Origin: Litorivivens sp041624475
Lineage (GTDB): Bacteria > Pseudomonadota > Gammaproteobacteria > Pseudomonadales > Spongiibacteraceae
Direction: 5' to 3'
DNA: 64,000 nucleotides
Assembly (NCBI RefSeq): GCF_041624475.1
Contig: NZ_JBFJUX010000004.1
Coordinates: 124,001-188,000 of the forward strand
Positions 31,557-40,192 of this stretch are shown piece by piece. A model generated the notes under the pieces. The model did no database searches and was not told the DNA's origin. It worked only from the letters and a program-made list of their open reading frames with translations. The stretch's first letter is position 1, and each line of letters starts with the position of its first letter. The position numbers were made by a program, and so were the translations under genes.

Positions 31557-32522
31557 ATGGCACTCTCCGAATTTGACTTGATTCGGCGTTATTTCTCTTC
31601 CTTTCAGCAGGGCTCGGCGGTTGTGACCGGCATCGGTGACGACTGCGCTGAGCTTTCACTTTCTCCCGGCCACACTCTGTGCACCTCCATCGACACCATG
31701 GTGGAAGGCGTACATTTCCCGAAAACGCCGGACGTCAGCGGGCTGGGCTGGCGCGTGCTGGCGGCTGCGGTCAGTGATCTAGGTGCCTGTGGTGCCCGTC
31801 CTGTGGGTTTCTGTTTGGCGCTTACCCTGCCACAAGCGGATGAAACCTGGCTCGCCGCCTTTTCCAAAGGCCTGGCGGAGGCTTCGCGCTTTTTTGCGAT
31901 ACCTTTGGTCGGTGGCGATACCACGCGTGGGCCTTTGTGTCTGTCGGTACAGGTGTTTGGTGAGGTTCCGGCAGGCAAAGCCCTGCTGCGCAGCGGTGCT
32001 AGGCCTGGCGATGATATCTGGGTAACAGGGACGTTAGGGGATGCCCGCGCAGCCCTGGATTGTCTGGAAAACACAGCATTCAGTGAGGCGGAGCAGGTAT
32101 TTATGGCGCAGTATTATTGCGCCGAACCGCCGCTCGAATTTTCTGCGGGTCTTCTCGGTGTCGCCAGCGCGGCGATCGACCTGTCCGACGGTCTGGCCGC
32201 CGATCTCGGTCATGTCCTTCAGGCCAGTGGTGCCAGCGCCGAGTTGGAAGTGGACGCTCTACCGCTCTCGGCGGCGCTGCAAGCTACTTACTCGCGAGAA
32301 GTTGCCGAAGCGTATGCCCTGACGGGCGGCGATGACTATCAGTTGTGTTTTACCGCCAGTGCAGCGCGGCGTGAAACCATCTACGCGCTTGCGGCTGAAC
32401 ACAATATTCGGTGCTCGCGCGTGGGTGCTGTCGCCTCCGGAGCCGGGTTAAATCTGGTTCGCGAGGGTGCGCCTATTGATCTGACACACTATAACAACAT
32501 GGGATATTTGCACTTCCAATGA
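31557..32522 (+). CDS. thiL: Thiamine-monophosphate kinase
   Basis: ATP-dependent kinase making the active cofactor thiamine diphosphate from thiamine monophosphate, 321 residues. N-terminal FDLIRRYF, the Mg/ATP site GIGDDCAEL, DTMVEGVHFP, VGGDTTRGP and the C-terminal ALTGGDDYQLCFT are diagnostic. The ATG directly abuts the nusB stop and the end overlaps pgpA by four bases (ATGA). This is the last thiamine step, distant from the riboswitch-controlled thi genes that start 1.2 kb downstream. Confidence 0.96.
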   Translation: MALSEFDLIRRYFSSFQQGSAVVTGIGDDCAELSLSPGHTLCTSIDTMVEGVHFPKTPDVSGLGWRVLAAAVSDLGACGARPVGFCLALTLPQADETWLAAFSKGLAEASRFFAIPLVGGDTTRGPLCLSVQVFGEVPAGKALLRSGARPGDDIWVTGTLGDARAALDCLENTAFSEAEQVFMAQYYCAEPPLEFSAGLLGVASAAIDLSDGLAADLGHVLQASGASAELEVDALPLSAALQATYSREVAEAYALTGGDDYQLCFTASAARRETIYALAAEHNIRCSRVGAVASGAGLNLVREGAPIDLTHYNNMGYLHFQ

Positions 32523-32989
32523 ACTTACCAGCGCTTTGCCGTAACCCGATTCACCTCGCCAGTTTTGGTTTTGGCTCTGGCCTGTCGCCGAAAGCACCGG
32601 GTACTTTCGGCACCCTGATGGCGGTCCCCCTTTGGCTCGGTTTGTCCCAGCTGGAGTTGCCCTTCTATATTGCCGTGTTGGCGGTTACCTTTCTTTTTGG
32701 TGTGTTTTGCTGCGGTTATACCGCCAAAGCCATGGGTGTCCACGACCACGGCAGCATCGTCTGGGACGAGTTCGTCGGTTTCTGGATTACCATGATTGCC
32801 GTGCCTGCCGAACCGCTCTGGGTGATTGCCGGGTTTGCTCTCTTTCGCTTGTTCGACATCGCCAAACCCTGGCCGATCAAATGGCTCGATAAAAAGGTCC
32901 ACGGCGGTTTTGGTATTATGATCGACGATGTGCTGGCGGGCGTTTTTGCGGCGGTAATCTTGCAGATCGCGTTGTTTTATATCGCTTAG
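32519..32989 (+). CDS. pgpA: Phosphatidylglycerophosphatase A
   Basis: Membrane phosphatase forming phosphatidylglycerol, 156 residues. The first conserved block is ASFGFGSGLSPKAPGTFGTL near residue 15 (in parts), followed by the metal-binding acidic block HGSIVWDEFVGFWI and, near the end, IMIDDVLAGVFAAVI. Hydrophobic segments lie around 33-67, 90-115 and 135-156. Overlap with thiL (ATGA) places it as the last gene of the nrdR-rib-nusB-thiL operon. Confidence 0.95.
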   Translation: MNLPALCRNPIHLASFGFGSGLSPKAPGTFGTLMAVPLWLGLSQLELPFYIAVLAVTFLFGVFCCGYTAKAMGVHDHGSIVWDEFVGFWITMIAVPAEPLWVIAGFALFRLFDIAKPWPIKWLDKKVHGGFGIMIDDVLAGVFAAVILQIALFYIA

Positions 32990-33048
32990 CGTTTCGAGCA
33001 TTAAGGTGCCGAAATATTTGGTGTCATCATGACGAACGCGGAGGTTTC

Positions 33049-33489
33049 ATGTCGCAGCCAGTCGAATGTGCCCCCGGAATAGGCCAGCGAGATCGCGTTA
33101 TTCTGTTCGATGGAGTTTGCAAACTCTGCTCTGCCTGGGCGCGTTTTCTGATCCGATTCGATAAACACCGCCGCTTCCGCCTCGCGACCGTGCAGTCGCC
33201 GGAGGGACAGGCCATTCTTAAATGGTATGGTTTGTCGCTCGATCAGTATGAAACCCTGCTGCTGATTGAGGGGCCGGAACTGTACACCCAGTCTATAGCC
33301 CTGATCCGGGTGTTGTGGCAACTGCCATTGCCCTGGCCCCTTCTCGCAATCGGCTGGCTGGTGCCGCGACCATTGCGAAACTGGTTGTATCGGCGCATTG
33401 CCGTGAATCGTTATCGTATTTTCGGGAAATACGAGCGGTGTATTCTCCCTGAGGAAAACCATCGGCAGCGATTTCTGGGAAATGACTAG
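33049..33489 (+). CDS. DCC-family thiol-disulfide oxidoreductase-like protein (DUF393)
   Basis: 146-residue protein of the YuxK/DCC family. The family name motif DxxCxxC appears as DGVCKLC, Asp21-Cys24-Cys27, after a beta strand RVILFDG, suggesting a thioredoxin-like redox site. WPLLAIGWLVPRPLRNWLYRRIAVNRYRIFG (in pieces) is the conserved C-terminal half. Substrate and role are unknown for the family. A GGAGG box precedes the ATG. It follows pgpA by 59 bases and may be the last gene of that operon, just before the thiC promoter. Confidence 0.85.
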   Translation: MSQPVECAPGIGQRDRVILFDGVCKLCSAWARFLIRFDKHRRFRLATVQSPEGQAILKWYGLSLDQYETLLLIEGPELYTQSIALIRVLWQLPLPWPLLAIGWLVPRPLRNWLYRRIAVNRYRIFGKYERCILPEENHRQRFLGND

Positions 33490-33547
33490 CGCTTTCAGCT
33501 ACTTGGCCTGGAGCTTTTTGAAGTCAACAATTGCGTTCACTTGCGCC

Positions 33548-33577
33548 TTGCACCGCTGCGCCTATCGGGGCTACACT
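33548..33577 (+). promoter_or_regulatory. Probable thiC promoter
   Basis: TTGCAC (33548-33553) and TACACT (33572-33577) with an 18-base spacer. The predicted start, about seven bases later, coincides with the 5' end of the TPP riboswitch P1 stem, which supports the call although the -35 is weak. Confidence 0.45.
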
Positions 33578-33583
33578 GCCCGC

Positions 33584-33669
33584 TCTTGTCGGGGTGCCGG
33601 TTCCAGATGGAACGGGCTGAGAATCACCCGCTGAACCTGACCTGGATAATGCCGGCGTAGGGAACAAGA
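33584..33669 (+). promoter_or_regulatory. TPP riboswitch (THI element)
   Basis: All conserved parts of the thiamine-diphosphate aptamer are present. P1 is TCTTGT (33584-33589) paired with ACAAGA (33664-33669). GGGGTGCC is followed by a small variable hairpin, then the pyrimidine-sensing CTGAGA (33617-33622), ACCCG, GAACCTGA (33633-33640) and TAATGCCGGCGTAGGGA. It controls the downstream thiC-thiO-thiS-thiG genes. GGGAACA at 33660-33666, overlapping P1, can instead pair with TGTTCCC at 33696-33702, giving a candidate switching helix. Confidence 0.96.
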
Positions 33670-33741
33670 ATTCTTCCGCCACTGCGGCTGCCCTCTGTTC
33701 CCCGCCCTCCATCCAGGCTTAAATGCCAGCGCGAGGGTACT

Positions 33742-35622
33742 ATGTCTACGTCTACCGAATACCAGTTTCTGAGCGAGACCGCTCAGGTCGATCACGATTC
33801 CGTTCAACCATTTCCGGCTTCTACAAAAATTTATGTTGAAGGGCAAAACCCGGGCGTGCGTGTGCCCATGCGTGAGATCAAGCTCACGCCGACCCCGGTA
33901 GCCGGCAAGGACGGTGAAACCCGATTGGAGCCCAATGCGCCGGTGCGGGTCTACGATACCTCAGGCCCCTATACCGACCCGGATGTTGAAATCGATATCC
34001 GTAAAGGTCTGGCGCCGCTGCGCGAGAACTGGATCGAACAGCGCGGTGACACCGAGGTACTCAGCGGCGATACCTCCGAATACAGCAAAAAACGCGCCGC
34101 CGATCTGACTCTGGAAAAACTGCGTTTTGATCTCAAGCGCAAACCGCGCCGTGCAGTACCCGGCAAGAATGTCTCCCAGATGCATTATGCGCGACAGGGC
34201 ATTATCACCCCGGAGATGGAATACATTGCCATCCGCGAAAACATGGCGCTGGCCGAGGCCAAAGCGCAGGGTGTGCTTGAACAGCAGCATCCGGGAAACT
34301 CCTTTGGCGCCGCCATTCCCGACGAAATCACCCCGGAATTTGTGCGCGACGAAGTAGCTCGTGGCCGCGCCATCATCCCCGCCAATATCAATCACCCGGA
34401 GCTGGAGCCGATGATTATTGGCCGGAATTTTCTGGTTAAGATTAACGGCAATATCGGCAACTCGGCGCTGGGCTCTTCCATAGAGGAAGAAGTTGCCAAG
34501 CTGACTTGGGGCATTCGCTGGGGCGCCGATACCATGATGGATTTGTCGACCGGCAAAAACATCCACGAAACCCGCGAGTGGATCATCCGCAACTCGCCGG
34601 TGCCGGTGGGCACCGTGCCGATTTATCAGGCGCTGGAAAAAGTCGATGGCGTAGCCGAAGACCTGACCTGGGAAATCTTTCGCGATACGCTGATTGAACA
34701 GGCCGAACAGGGCGTCGATTATTTCACCATTCACGCCGGTGTATTGCTCCGCTACGTGCCCATGACGGCAAAACGGGTGACTGGCATTGTCTCTCGCGGT
34801 GGCTCGATCATGGCGAAGTGGTGTCTGGCCCACCACAAGGAAAATTTCCTCTACACCCATTTCGAAGATATCTGCGAGATCATGAAGGCCTACGATGTGT
34901 CCTTCTCGCTGGGCGACGGTTTGCGTCCCGGCTCCATTGCCGATGCCAACGACGAGGCTCAATTCGGTGAGCTGGAAACCTTGGGTGAGCTGACCAAAAT
35001 TGCCTGGAAGCACGATGTTCAGGTGATGATCGAAGGCCCCGGTCACGTGCCGATGCACATGATCGAAGCCAATATGAAAAAGCAGCTGGAGCATTGCGAC
35101 GAGGCACCTTTTTACACGCTTGGGCCGCTCACGACGGATATCGCACCGGGCTATGATCACATCACGTCTGGTATCGGCGCGGCCCAGATTGGCTGGTACG
35201 GCTGTGCCATGCTCTGCTACGTAACGCCGAAAGAGCATTTGGGTCTGCCCAATAAAGACGATGTGAAAGAAGGCATCATCACCTACAAGATTGCCGCCCA
35301 CGCGGCGGATCTGGCCAAGGGCCACCCCGGCGCCCAGATGCGCGACGACGCGCTGAGTAAAGCCCGCTTTGAATTCCGCTGGGAAGACCAGTTCAACCTT
35401 GGCCTGGATCCGGATACGGCTCGCGCATACCACGACGAAACACTGCCGAAAGAATCGGCTAAAGTGGCGCATTTCTGCTCCATGTGTGGCCCAAAATTCT
35501 GCTCCATGAAAATCACTCAGGAAGTGCGCGACTACGCTGCGCAGCAGGAGCTGGAAGCGGAGATGGCAAAAAAGTCGGAGGAATTTAAAACCCAGGGCAG
35601 TGAGCTGTACCACAAGGTTTAA
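33742..35622 (+). CDS. thiC: Phosphomethylpyrimidine synthase ThiC
   Basis: Radical-SAM enzyme rearranging aminoimidazole ribotide into the hydroxymethylpyrimidine phosphate half of thiamine. 626 residues, usual length. The unusual C-terminal cluster motif CxxCxxxxC is CSMCGPKFC near residue 590; the barrel contains MHYARQGIITPEMEY, DYFTIHAGVLLRYVP and EGPGHVPMH. The ATG follows GAGGG by four bases. That GAGGG could be hidden by pyrimidine tracts in the leader, consistent with translational control by the TPP riboswitch. Confidence 0.97.
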   Translation: MSTSTEYQFLSETAQVDHDSVQPFPASTKIYVEGQNPGVRVPMREIKLTPTPVAGKDGETRLEPNAPVRVYDTSGPYTDPDVEIDIRKGLAPLRENWIEQRGDTEVLSGDTSEYSKKRAADLTLEKLRFDLKRKPRRAVPGKNVSQMHYARQGIITPEMEYIAIRENMALAEAKAQGVLEQQHPGNSFGAAIPDEITPEFVRDEVARGRAIIPANINHPELEPMIIGRNFLVKINGNIGNSALGSSIEEEVAKLTWGIRWGADTMMDLSTGKNIHETREWIIRNSPVPVGTVPIYQALEKVDGVAEDLTWEIFRDTLIEQAEQGVDYFTIHAGVLLRYVPMTAKRVTGIVSRGGSIMAKWCLAHHKENFLYTHFEDICEIMKAYDVSFSLGDGLRPGSIADANDEAQFGELETLGELTKIAWKHDVQVMIEGPGHVPMHMIEANMKKQLEHCDEAPFYTLGPLTTDIAPGYDHITSGIGAAQIGWYGCAMLCYVTPKEHLGLPNKDDVKEGIITYKIAAHAADLAKGHPGAQMRDDALSKARFEFRWEDQFNLGLDPDTARAYHDETLPKESAKVAHFCSMCGPKFCSMKITQEVRDYAAQQELEAEMAKKSEEFKTQGSELYHKV

Positions 35623-35638
35623 CGGTTCGAGCGACACT

Positions 35639-36724
35639 ATGAACGTAGGCATTGCCGGCGCTGGTCTCTTGGGTCGGCTGCTCGGCTGGCAACTGCAGCG
35701 CGCGGGCCATAAGGTCACCTTGTTTGACGCCGGTGACGAGCTGGGCACAAACAGTGCCGCATACGTGGCGGCGGCCATGCTGGCGCCCTACAGCGAAGCG
35801 GTAACCAGCGGTGCCGAGATGTTTGCGCTGGGCAAGCCTGCGCTCGGCCAGTGGCGTGACTTGTTGCAGCAGTTGGCGCAATGCAGTTCTCACGTGGTGG
35901 CGTTGAATGACAGTGGATCGGTCGTGGTCGCCCACGATCTGGACCGCGCCAGCCTGCAGCATTTTGCCCAGAAACTAAAAGCGGTCGCGGGCAACGATCC
36001 GGAGGTCAAGGTGCTCGATCGACCGGGTATTTCCGCCCTGGAGCCGGAGTTGCCGGCAAGCTTTCGGCAGGGACTTTGGTTGGCGGGAGAAGGTTGCCTC
36101 GACAACCGGGCCCTGCTTGTCGCATTGCAACACGCGCTTGTGGCCGGTGGCGCCGAGTGGCGCGCCAACGTCGCGGTGCAGTCGGTGAGTGCTGGCACAT
36201 TGCACACTGCAGCTGGTGCAGAAAGGTTTGACTGGGCCATCGATTGTCGCGGTTTCGGCGCAAAAACCGACTGGCCGGATGTGCGAGGAGTGCGTGGTGA
36301 AATATTGTGGGTGCGGGCGCCCGAAGTGCGGCTGAGCCGGCCTGTCAGGTTAATGCATCCGCGCTACCACCTCTATATTACGCCGAAGCCCGGCGATATT
36401 TATGTGGTGGGTGCAACCGAGATAGAGAGTGAATCGCAGGCGCCGGTAACGGTTCGCTCGCAACTGGAGTTGCTGTCGGCTCTCTACAGCGTACATTCGG
36501 GTTTTGCCGAGGCGCAGATTGTGCACAGCTTCGCCCGCTGTCGCCCGGCGCTGCCGGACAATCTGCCGCAGGTGCTGGTCAGTGATGGTTTGCTGCGCAT
36601 GAATGGCCTGTATCGCCACGGCTATTTGCTGGCGCCGACGGTAGTGGCCTCGGCGATCAAGGCGCTGGCCGGAAATTGCGATGGTGCTTTTGTCCAGGCA
36701 CAAGAGTTGAAAGAAGCAAAATGA
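35639..36724 (+). CDS. thiO: Glycine oxidase ThiO
   Basis: FAD enzyme oxidising glycine to dehydroglycine for thiazole formation, an oxygen-dependent alternative to ThiH. 361 residues. The FAD-binding motif GIAGAGLLGRLLGWQL starts at residue 4; the DAO-family C-terminal half includes GDIYVVGATEIES and LLRMNGLYRHGYLLAP. I place the start at the ATG at 35639, 17 bases after thiC; a start at 35600 would overlap thiC and lack a flavin motif rationale. Its end overlaps thiS by four bases (ATGA). Confidence 0.94.
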   Translation: MNVGIAGAGLLGRLLGWQLQRAGHKVTLFDAGDELGTNSAAYVAAAMLAPYSEAVTSGAEMFALGKPALGQWRDLLQQLAQCSSHVVALNDSGSVVVAHDLDRASLQHFAQKLKAVAGNDPEVKVLDRPGISALEPELPASFRQGLWLAGEGCLDNRALLVALQHALVAGGAEWRANVAVQSVSAGTLHTAAGAERFDWAIDCRGFGAKTDWPDVRGVRGEILWVRAPEVRLSRPVRLMHPRYHLYITPKPGDIYVVGATEIESESQAPVTVRSQLELLSALYSVHSGFAEAQIVHSFARCRPALPDNLPQVLVSDGLLRMNGLYRHGYLLAPTVVASAIKALAGNCDGAFVQAQELKEAK

Positions 36725-36924
36725 TTGTAGTCAGTGTGAACAGTGAAAGCCGGCAGATCGACGGCGGCAAAAACCTTGCCGAACTGCTCGGTGAATGGGG
36801 TTTTGATTGTCAGCGCGTGGCAGTAGCGGTCAACGAGGACTTTGTTCCGCGTTCCACCTACGCAAATGTATCCCTGCAGGCGGGCGACCGGGTTGATGTG
36901 GTGGCACCGGTGCAGGGCGGATAG
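36721..36924 (+). CDS. thiS: Sulfur carrier protein ThiS
   Basis: 67-residue ubiquitin-like protein whose C-terminal Gly-Gly is thiocarboxylated to donate sulfur to the thiazole synthase. The sequence ends QGG as required. Blocks include RQIDGGKNLAELL and VAVAVNEDFVPRS. The start is the ATG at 36721 within the thiO stop overlap. No thiF (activating enzyme) is present in this cluster, so adenylation must be done by a ThiF or MoeB encoded elsewhere. Confidence 0.95.
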   Translation: MIVVSVNSESRQIDGGKNLAELLGEWGFDCQRVAVAVNEDFVPRSTYANVSLQAGDRVDVVAPVQGG

Positions 36925-36932
36925 GGCAGAAG

Positions 36933-37733
36933 ATGATGATAGCAGCGCAAGATAACTGGACTCTGTACGGGGAAACCTTTAGCAACCGGCTGCTGATCGG
37001 CAGCGCGCTCTATCCCTCGCCGCAGGTGATGAGTGAGGCGATTGCAGCGAGTGGTGCCGAGATCATCACTGTGTCCCTGCGCCGCCAATCGCCGGAAGAA
37101 GCTGGCGGTCAGTCGCTGTGGACGCATATTCAAAAGCTCGATAAAACCTTGCTGCCCAATACCGCTGGCTGCCATTCAGTCAAAGAGGCGGTCACGCTCG
37201 CGCAGATGAGTCGCGAGATGTTTGAAACCGATTGGATCAAACTGGAAGTGGTTGGGGATGACTACAACCTGCAGCCTGATCCTATCGCCACCGTCGAGGC
37301 CGCTGAACAGCTGATCACACTGGGCTTTAAAGTGTTTCCCTACTGCACCGATGATCTGGTGATCTGTCAACGGCTGCGCGATGTCGGCTGTGAAGTATTG
37401 ATGCCCTGGGGCTCGCCCATCGGCACCGGCCGGGGGTTGATGAACCCCTATAACCTGCAGACCATTCGCGAGCGACTGCCGGATATGCCCTTGATTGTCG
37501 ATGCCGGTATCGGCAAGCCGTCTCATGCAGTCATGGCATTGGAATTGGGGTACGATGGTATTCTGCTCAACACGGCGGTGGCTCAGGCCAGCGATCCGGT
37601 GTTGATGGCACAGGCCTTCCGCGACGCGATTCGCGCCGGTCGCCAGGGTTATCTTGCCGGGGCCATGCCCGAGCGGCAGACCGCCAGTCCGAGCACGCCG
37701 ACTCTGGGGATGCCGTTCTGGCATCAACAATAG
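36933..37733 (+). CDS. thiG: Thiazole synthase ThiG
   Basis: Builds thiazole phosphate from deoxyxylulose 5-phosphate, dehydroglycine and ThiS-thiocarboxylate. 266 residues. The Schiff-base lysine is in WIKLEVVGD near residue 103; further blocks are LPNTAGCHSVKEAV, CEVLMPWGSPIGTGRG and VDAGIGKPSHAVMALELGYD (in parts), the phosphate-binding region. Eight bases separate it from thiS. It is the last gene of the thiC-thiO-thiS-thiG run; a LOG-family gene follows after 32 bases. Confidence 0.96.
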   Translation: MMIAAQDNWTLYGETFSNRLLIGSALYPSPQVMSEAIAASGAEIITVSLRRQSPEEAGGQSLWTHIQKLDKTLLPNTAGCHSVKEAVTLAQMSREMFETDWIKLEVVGDDYNLQPDPIATVEAAEQLITLGFKVFPYCTDDLVICQRLRDVGCEVLMPWGSPIGTGRGLMNPYNLQTIRERLPDMPLIVDAGIGKPSHAVMALELGYDGILLNTAVAQASDPVLMAQAFRDAIRAGRQGYLAGAMPERQTASPSTPTLGMPFWHQQ

Positions 37734-37765
37734 GGCTCTCGCCCGCCACGAAATAAGGGCACTGG

Positions 37766-38668
37766 ATGAGTGAAAAAAAGAACCGCCGCAGCTTTGGTAA
37801 TGTCGCTTTTCCCTCCGCCGCTGAAGATGCGCACCGCGCACGCGAAGTAGAAGAAACCCCTCAAACCCGCTCCTCCGCCTATCGGCTGGCCTTTACCGAC
37901 GAAGATTTTCTACTGCGCGCCGAGCTGCGCCCGATTCGTCTGCAGCTGGAATTGCTGAAGCCGGAAATGACCATGCAGGAGCGGGAAATCGACGCGACCA
38001 TCGTCATGTTTGGCAGTGCGCGTCTGCCAGATCCCGACAAGGCTGCTGAACAGGTCGCTCAGGCAAAACAGCTATTGGCAGAAAACCCTGATGACGAGAC
38101 CATGCAGCGTCATCTGGCGATCGTCGAAAAACGCGCCGGCCTGAGCAGTTATTACGACGAAGCCCGCCGTCTGGCGAGCATTATTGGCGAACACTATTCC
38201 GGCTCCCCCGGAAAGCCGCGGGTGCACGTCATGACTGGTGGTGGCCCCGGTATTATGGAAGCAGCCAATCGGGGAGCTGATGATGTGGGTGCCGAGAGTA
38301 TTGCACTTAATATTGTCTTGCCGCACGAGCAGCATCCCAATGAGTGGATTACTCCGGAACTCAGCTTCCGCTTTCATTATTTTGCCCTGCGAAAAATGCA
38401 TTTTCTGATGAGAGCCAAGGCGCTGGTGGTTTTCCCTGGCGGCTACGGTACCCTTGACGAGTTTTTTGAAACCCTGACCCTGCTGCAGACCCAGAAGGTG
38501 AAAAGCCTGCCGATTCTGGTTTTTGGTCGCGAGTTCTGGGAGAAGGTGCTGAATTTTGACGCGCTGGTGGATTACGGCATGATCAGCGAAGAAGATATCC
38601 ACCTGTTTACCTATGTCGACAGCGCCGAGCAGGCTTGGGCCATTATCCGGCAGTATTGCGAGAATTGA
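37766..38668 (+). CDS. LOG-family nucleotide 5'-monophosphate phosphoribohydrolase-like protein
   Basis: 300-residue Rossmann-fold protein of the lysine-decarboxylase-like LOG/TIGR00730 family. Diagnostic motifs are MTGGGPGIMEAANRGA near residue 155 and PGGYGTLDEFFETLT near residue 224. Family members hydrolyse the N-glycosidic bond of nucleoside monophosphates, releasing ribose 5-phosphate and a base. About 100 extra N-terminal residues precede the core, longer than the plant-type LOG. It sits between thiG and thiDE on the same strand, so it may be expressed with the thiamine genes, but no thiamine role is established. Confidence 0.85.
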   Translation: MSEKKNRRSFGNVAFPSAAEDAHRAREVEETPQTRSSAYRLAFTDEDFLLRAELRPIRLQLELLKPEMTMQEREIDATIVMFGSARLPDPDKAAEQVAQAKQLLAENPDDETMQRHLAIVEKRAGLSSYYDEARRLASIIGEHYSGSPGKPRVHVMTGGGPGIMEAANRGADDVGAESIALNIVLPHEQHPNEWITPELSFRFHYFALRKMHFLMRAKALVVFPGGYGTLDEFFETLTLLQTQKVKSLPILVFGREFWEKVLNFDALVDYGMISEEDIHLFTYVDSAEQAWAIIRQYCEN

Positions 38669-38713
38669 ATTTTTCAGCCCCACGCGCTTGTGGGCAATCA
38701 GTAAGGACAGTGA

Positions 38714-40192
38714 ATGGCATCACAGAGTAGACCCATCGCCTGGAGTATCGCCGGTTCAGATTCAGGCGGCGGTGCCGGTATTCAGGCCGATCTGGCCACC
38801 TTTCAGGATTTCGCGGTTCACGGCTGCACGGTGATTACCGCGATCACCGCCCAGAACAGTTTCGCTGTGGGCTATGTGGCGGTTACCCATCGCCGGGCGC
38901 TGGCGGCGCAGATCAACGCCCTGGACAGTGACTTGCCCGCCAATGCCATCAAGGTGGGCATGCTCGCCAGTGAAGAAGTGGTAGAGATGGTCGCGAAGTA
39001 CCTCAAGGAATATCCGGGCTTCGTGGTCTGCGATCCGGTTACCCGTGCCAGTAGCGGCGACTCGCTGATAACCGGTGACGCCACCAACGCCTTGCTTGAC
39101 CAATTACTGCCGCGGGTCGATTTGCTCACCCCCAATCGCAACGAAGTGGAGGCTCTTTTGGGGCGCCAGTTGCGGGGTCTGGACGATGTCGAAAAAGCCG
39201 GTAAGGAAATGGTCGCGCTGGGCGCGCGGTCGGTGCTGATTACCGGCGGACATTTCGATGCCCTCAACGGCGAGCGGCTGGACTACTGGACCGACGGCGA
39301 GGACGGCTTCTGGTTACACGGCCGCGATGTGCAAACCGTTAACAGCCACGGCTCAGGATGTACCCTCTCATCGGCAGTGACCGCGGCGGTGGCGCGAGGC
39401 TATGACCTGAAAGACGCGCTGGTGCTGGGCAAGGCCTACGTGACTCAGGGGCTGAGGTTGTCGTCGCAAATCGGCGGTGGCCCTGGTGCGGTGGCCCATA
39501 TGGGATGGCCCACCCACTGGTGGGACCTGCCCACGGTCAGCCCGACTTTGCGCCACAAGGCAGTAAAACCCTTCCCGGATTGCGGCGGTAAACTGGGGCT
39601 TTATCCTGTGGTGGACAGTGCCGAATGGATTGAGCGCCTGCTGCCGCTGGGTGTTACCACTATCCAATTGCGGGTGAAAGATAAAACCGGCGCGTCGCTG
39701 CGCGAGGAAATTGAGCGTGCGGTTGCCGTCAGCGAGCGCCACAAGGCGCGTTTGTTTATCAATGATTTCTGGGAAGAGGCCATTGCCGCGGGCGCCTACG
39801 GGGTGCACCTGGGGCAGGAGGACCTAGAGACGGCGGATATCAACGCCATTCGCGAGGCGGGATTGAGGCTAGGGGTGAGCACACACAGCTATTTTGAAAT
39901 CGCCACGGCGCACAGCCTTAAACCCAGTTATATCGCGCTCGGCCCGATCTATGCGACTACCAGCAAGGTGATGCCCTTCGATCCGCAAGGCCTGAGCCAA
40001 TTGCAACACTGGGTCGAGCTGCTCGGCGAGCAATACACCCTGACCGCGATTGGCGGCATTGATGTGCGCCGGGCCAAAGATGTGCTGTCCACTGGCGTTG
40101 GCAGCGCGGCCATGATCAGCGCCATTACCCAGGCCGACGATGTCGAAGCCACGGTGGCTGAATTGATCGCCCTGCACGAGGCTGCCCAGTGA
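38714..40192 (+). CDS. thiDE: Fused hydroxymethylpyrimidine(-phosphate) kinase and thiamine phosphate synthase
   Basis: 492 residues combining two thiamine enzymes. Residues 1-270 are ThiD, which phosphorylates HMP twice: GSDSGGGAGIQADL near residue 16, PVTRASSGDSLI and NSHGSGCTLSSAV near 213. Residues 295-492 are ThiE, which joins pyrimidine and thiazole: QLRVKDKTG, FINDFWEEAIAAGAYGVHLGQED (in parts), LGPIYATTSK and AIGGIDVRRA. The linker is about 25 residues. Fusion in this order is known in several bacteria. The end overlaps the next gene by four bases (GTGA). Confidence 0.95.
   Translation: MASQSRPIAWSIAGSDSGGGAGIQADLATFQDFAVHGCTVITAITAQNSFAVGYVAVTHRRALAAQINALDSDLPANAIKVGMLASEEVVEMVAKYLKEYPGFVVCDPVTRASSGDSLITGDATNALLDQLLPRVDLLTPNRNEVEALLGRQLRGLDDVEKAGKEMVALGARSVLITGGHFDALNGERLDYWTDGEDGFWLHGRDVQTVNSHGSGCTLSSAVTAAVARGYDLKDALVLGKAYVTQGLRLSSQIGGGPGAVAHMGWPTHWWDLPTVSPTLRHKAVKPFPDCGGKLGLYPVVDSAEWIERLLPLGVTTIQLRVKDKTGASLREEIERAVAVSERHKARLFINDFWEEAIAAGAYGVHLGQEDLETADINAIREAGLRLGVSTHSYFEIATAHSLKPSYIALGPIYATTSKVMPFDPQGLSQLQHWVELLGEQYTLTAIGGIDVRRAKDVLSTGVGSAAMISAITQADDVEATVAELIALHEAAQ

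Noticed and set aside
33961..35778. Leftward open frame of about 600 codons
   Set aside because: Exactly antisense to thiC, which is fully supported by motifs and riboswitch; the long frame is a high-GC shadow.
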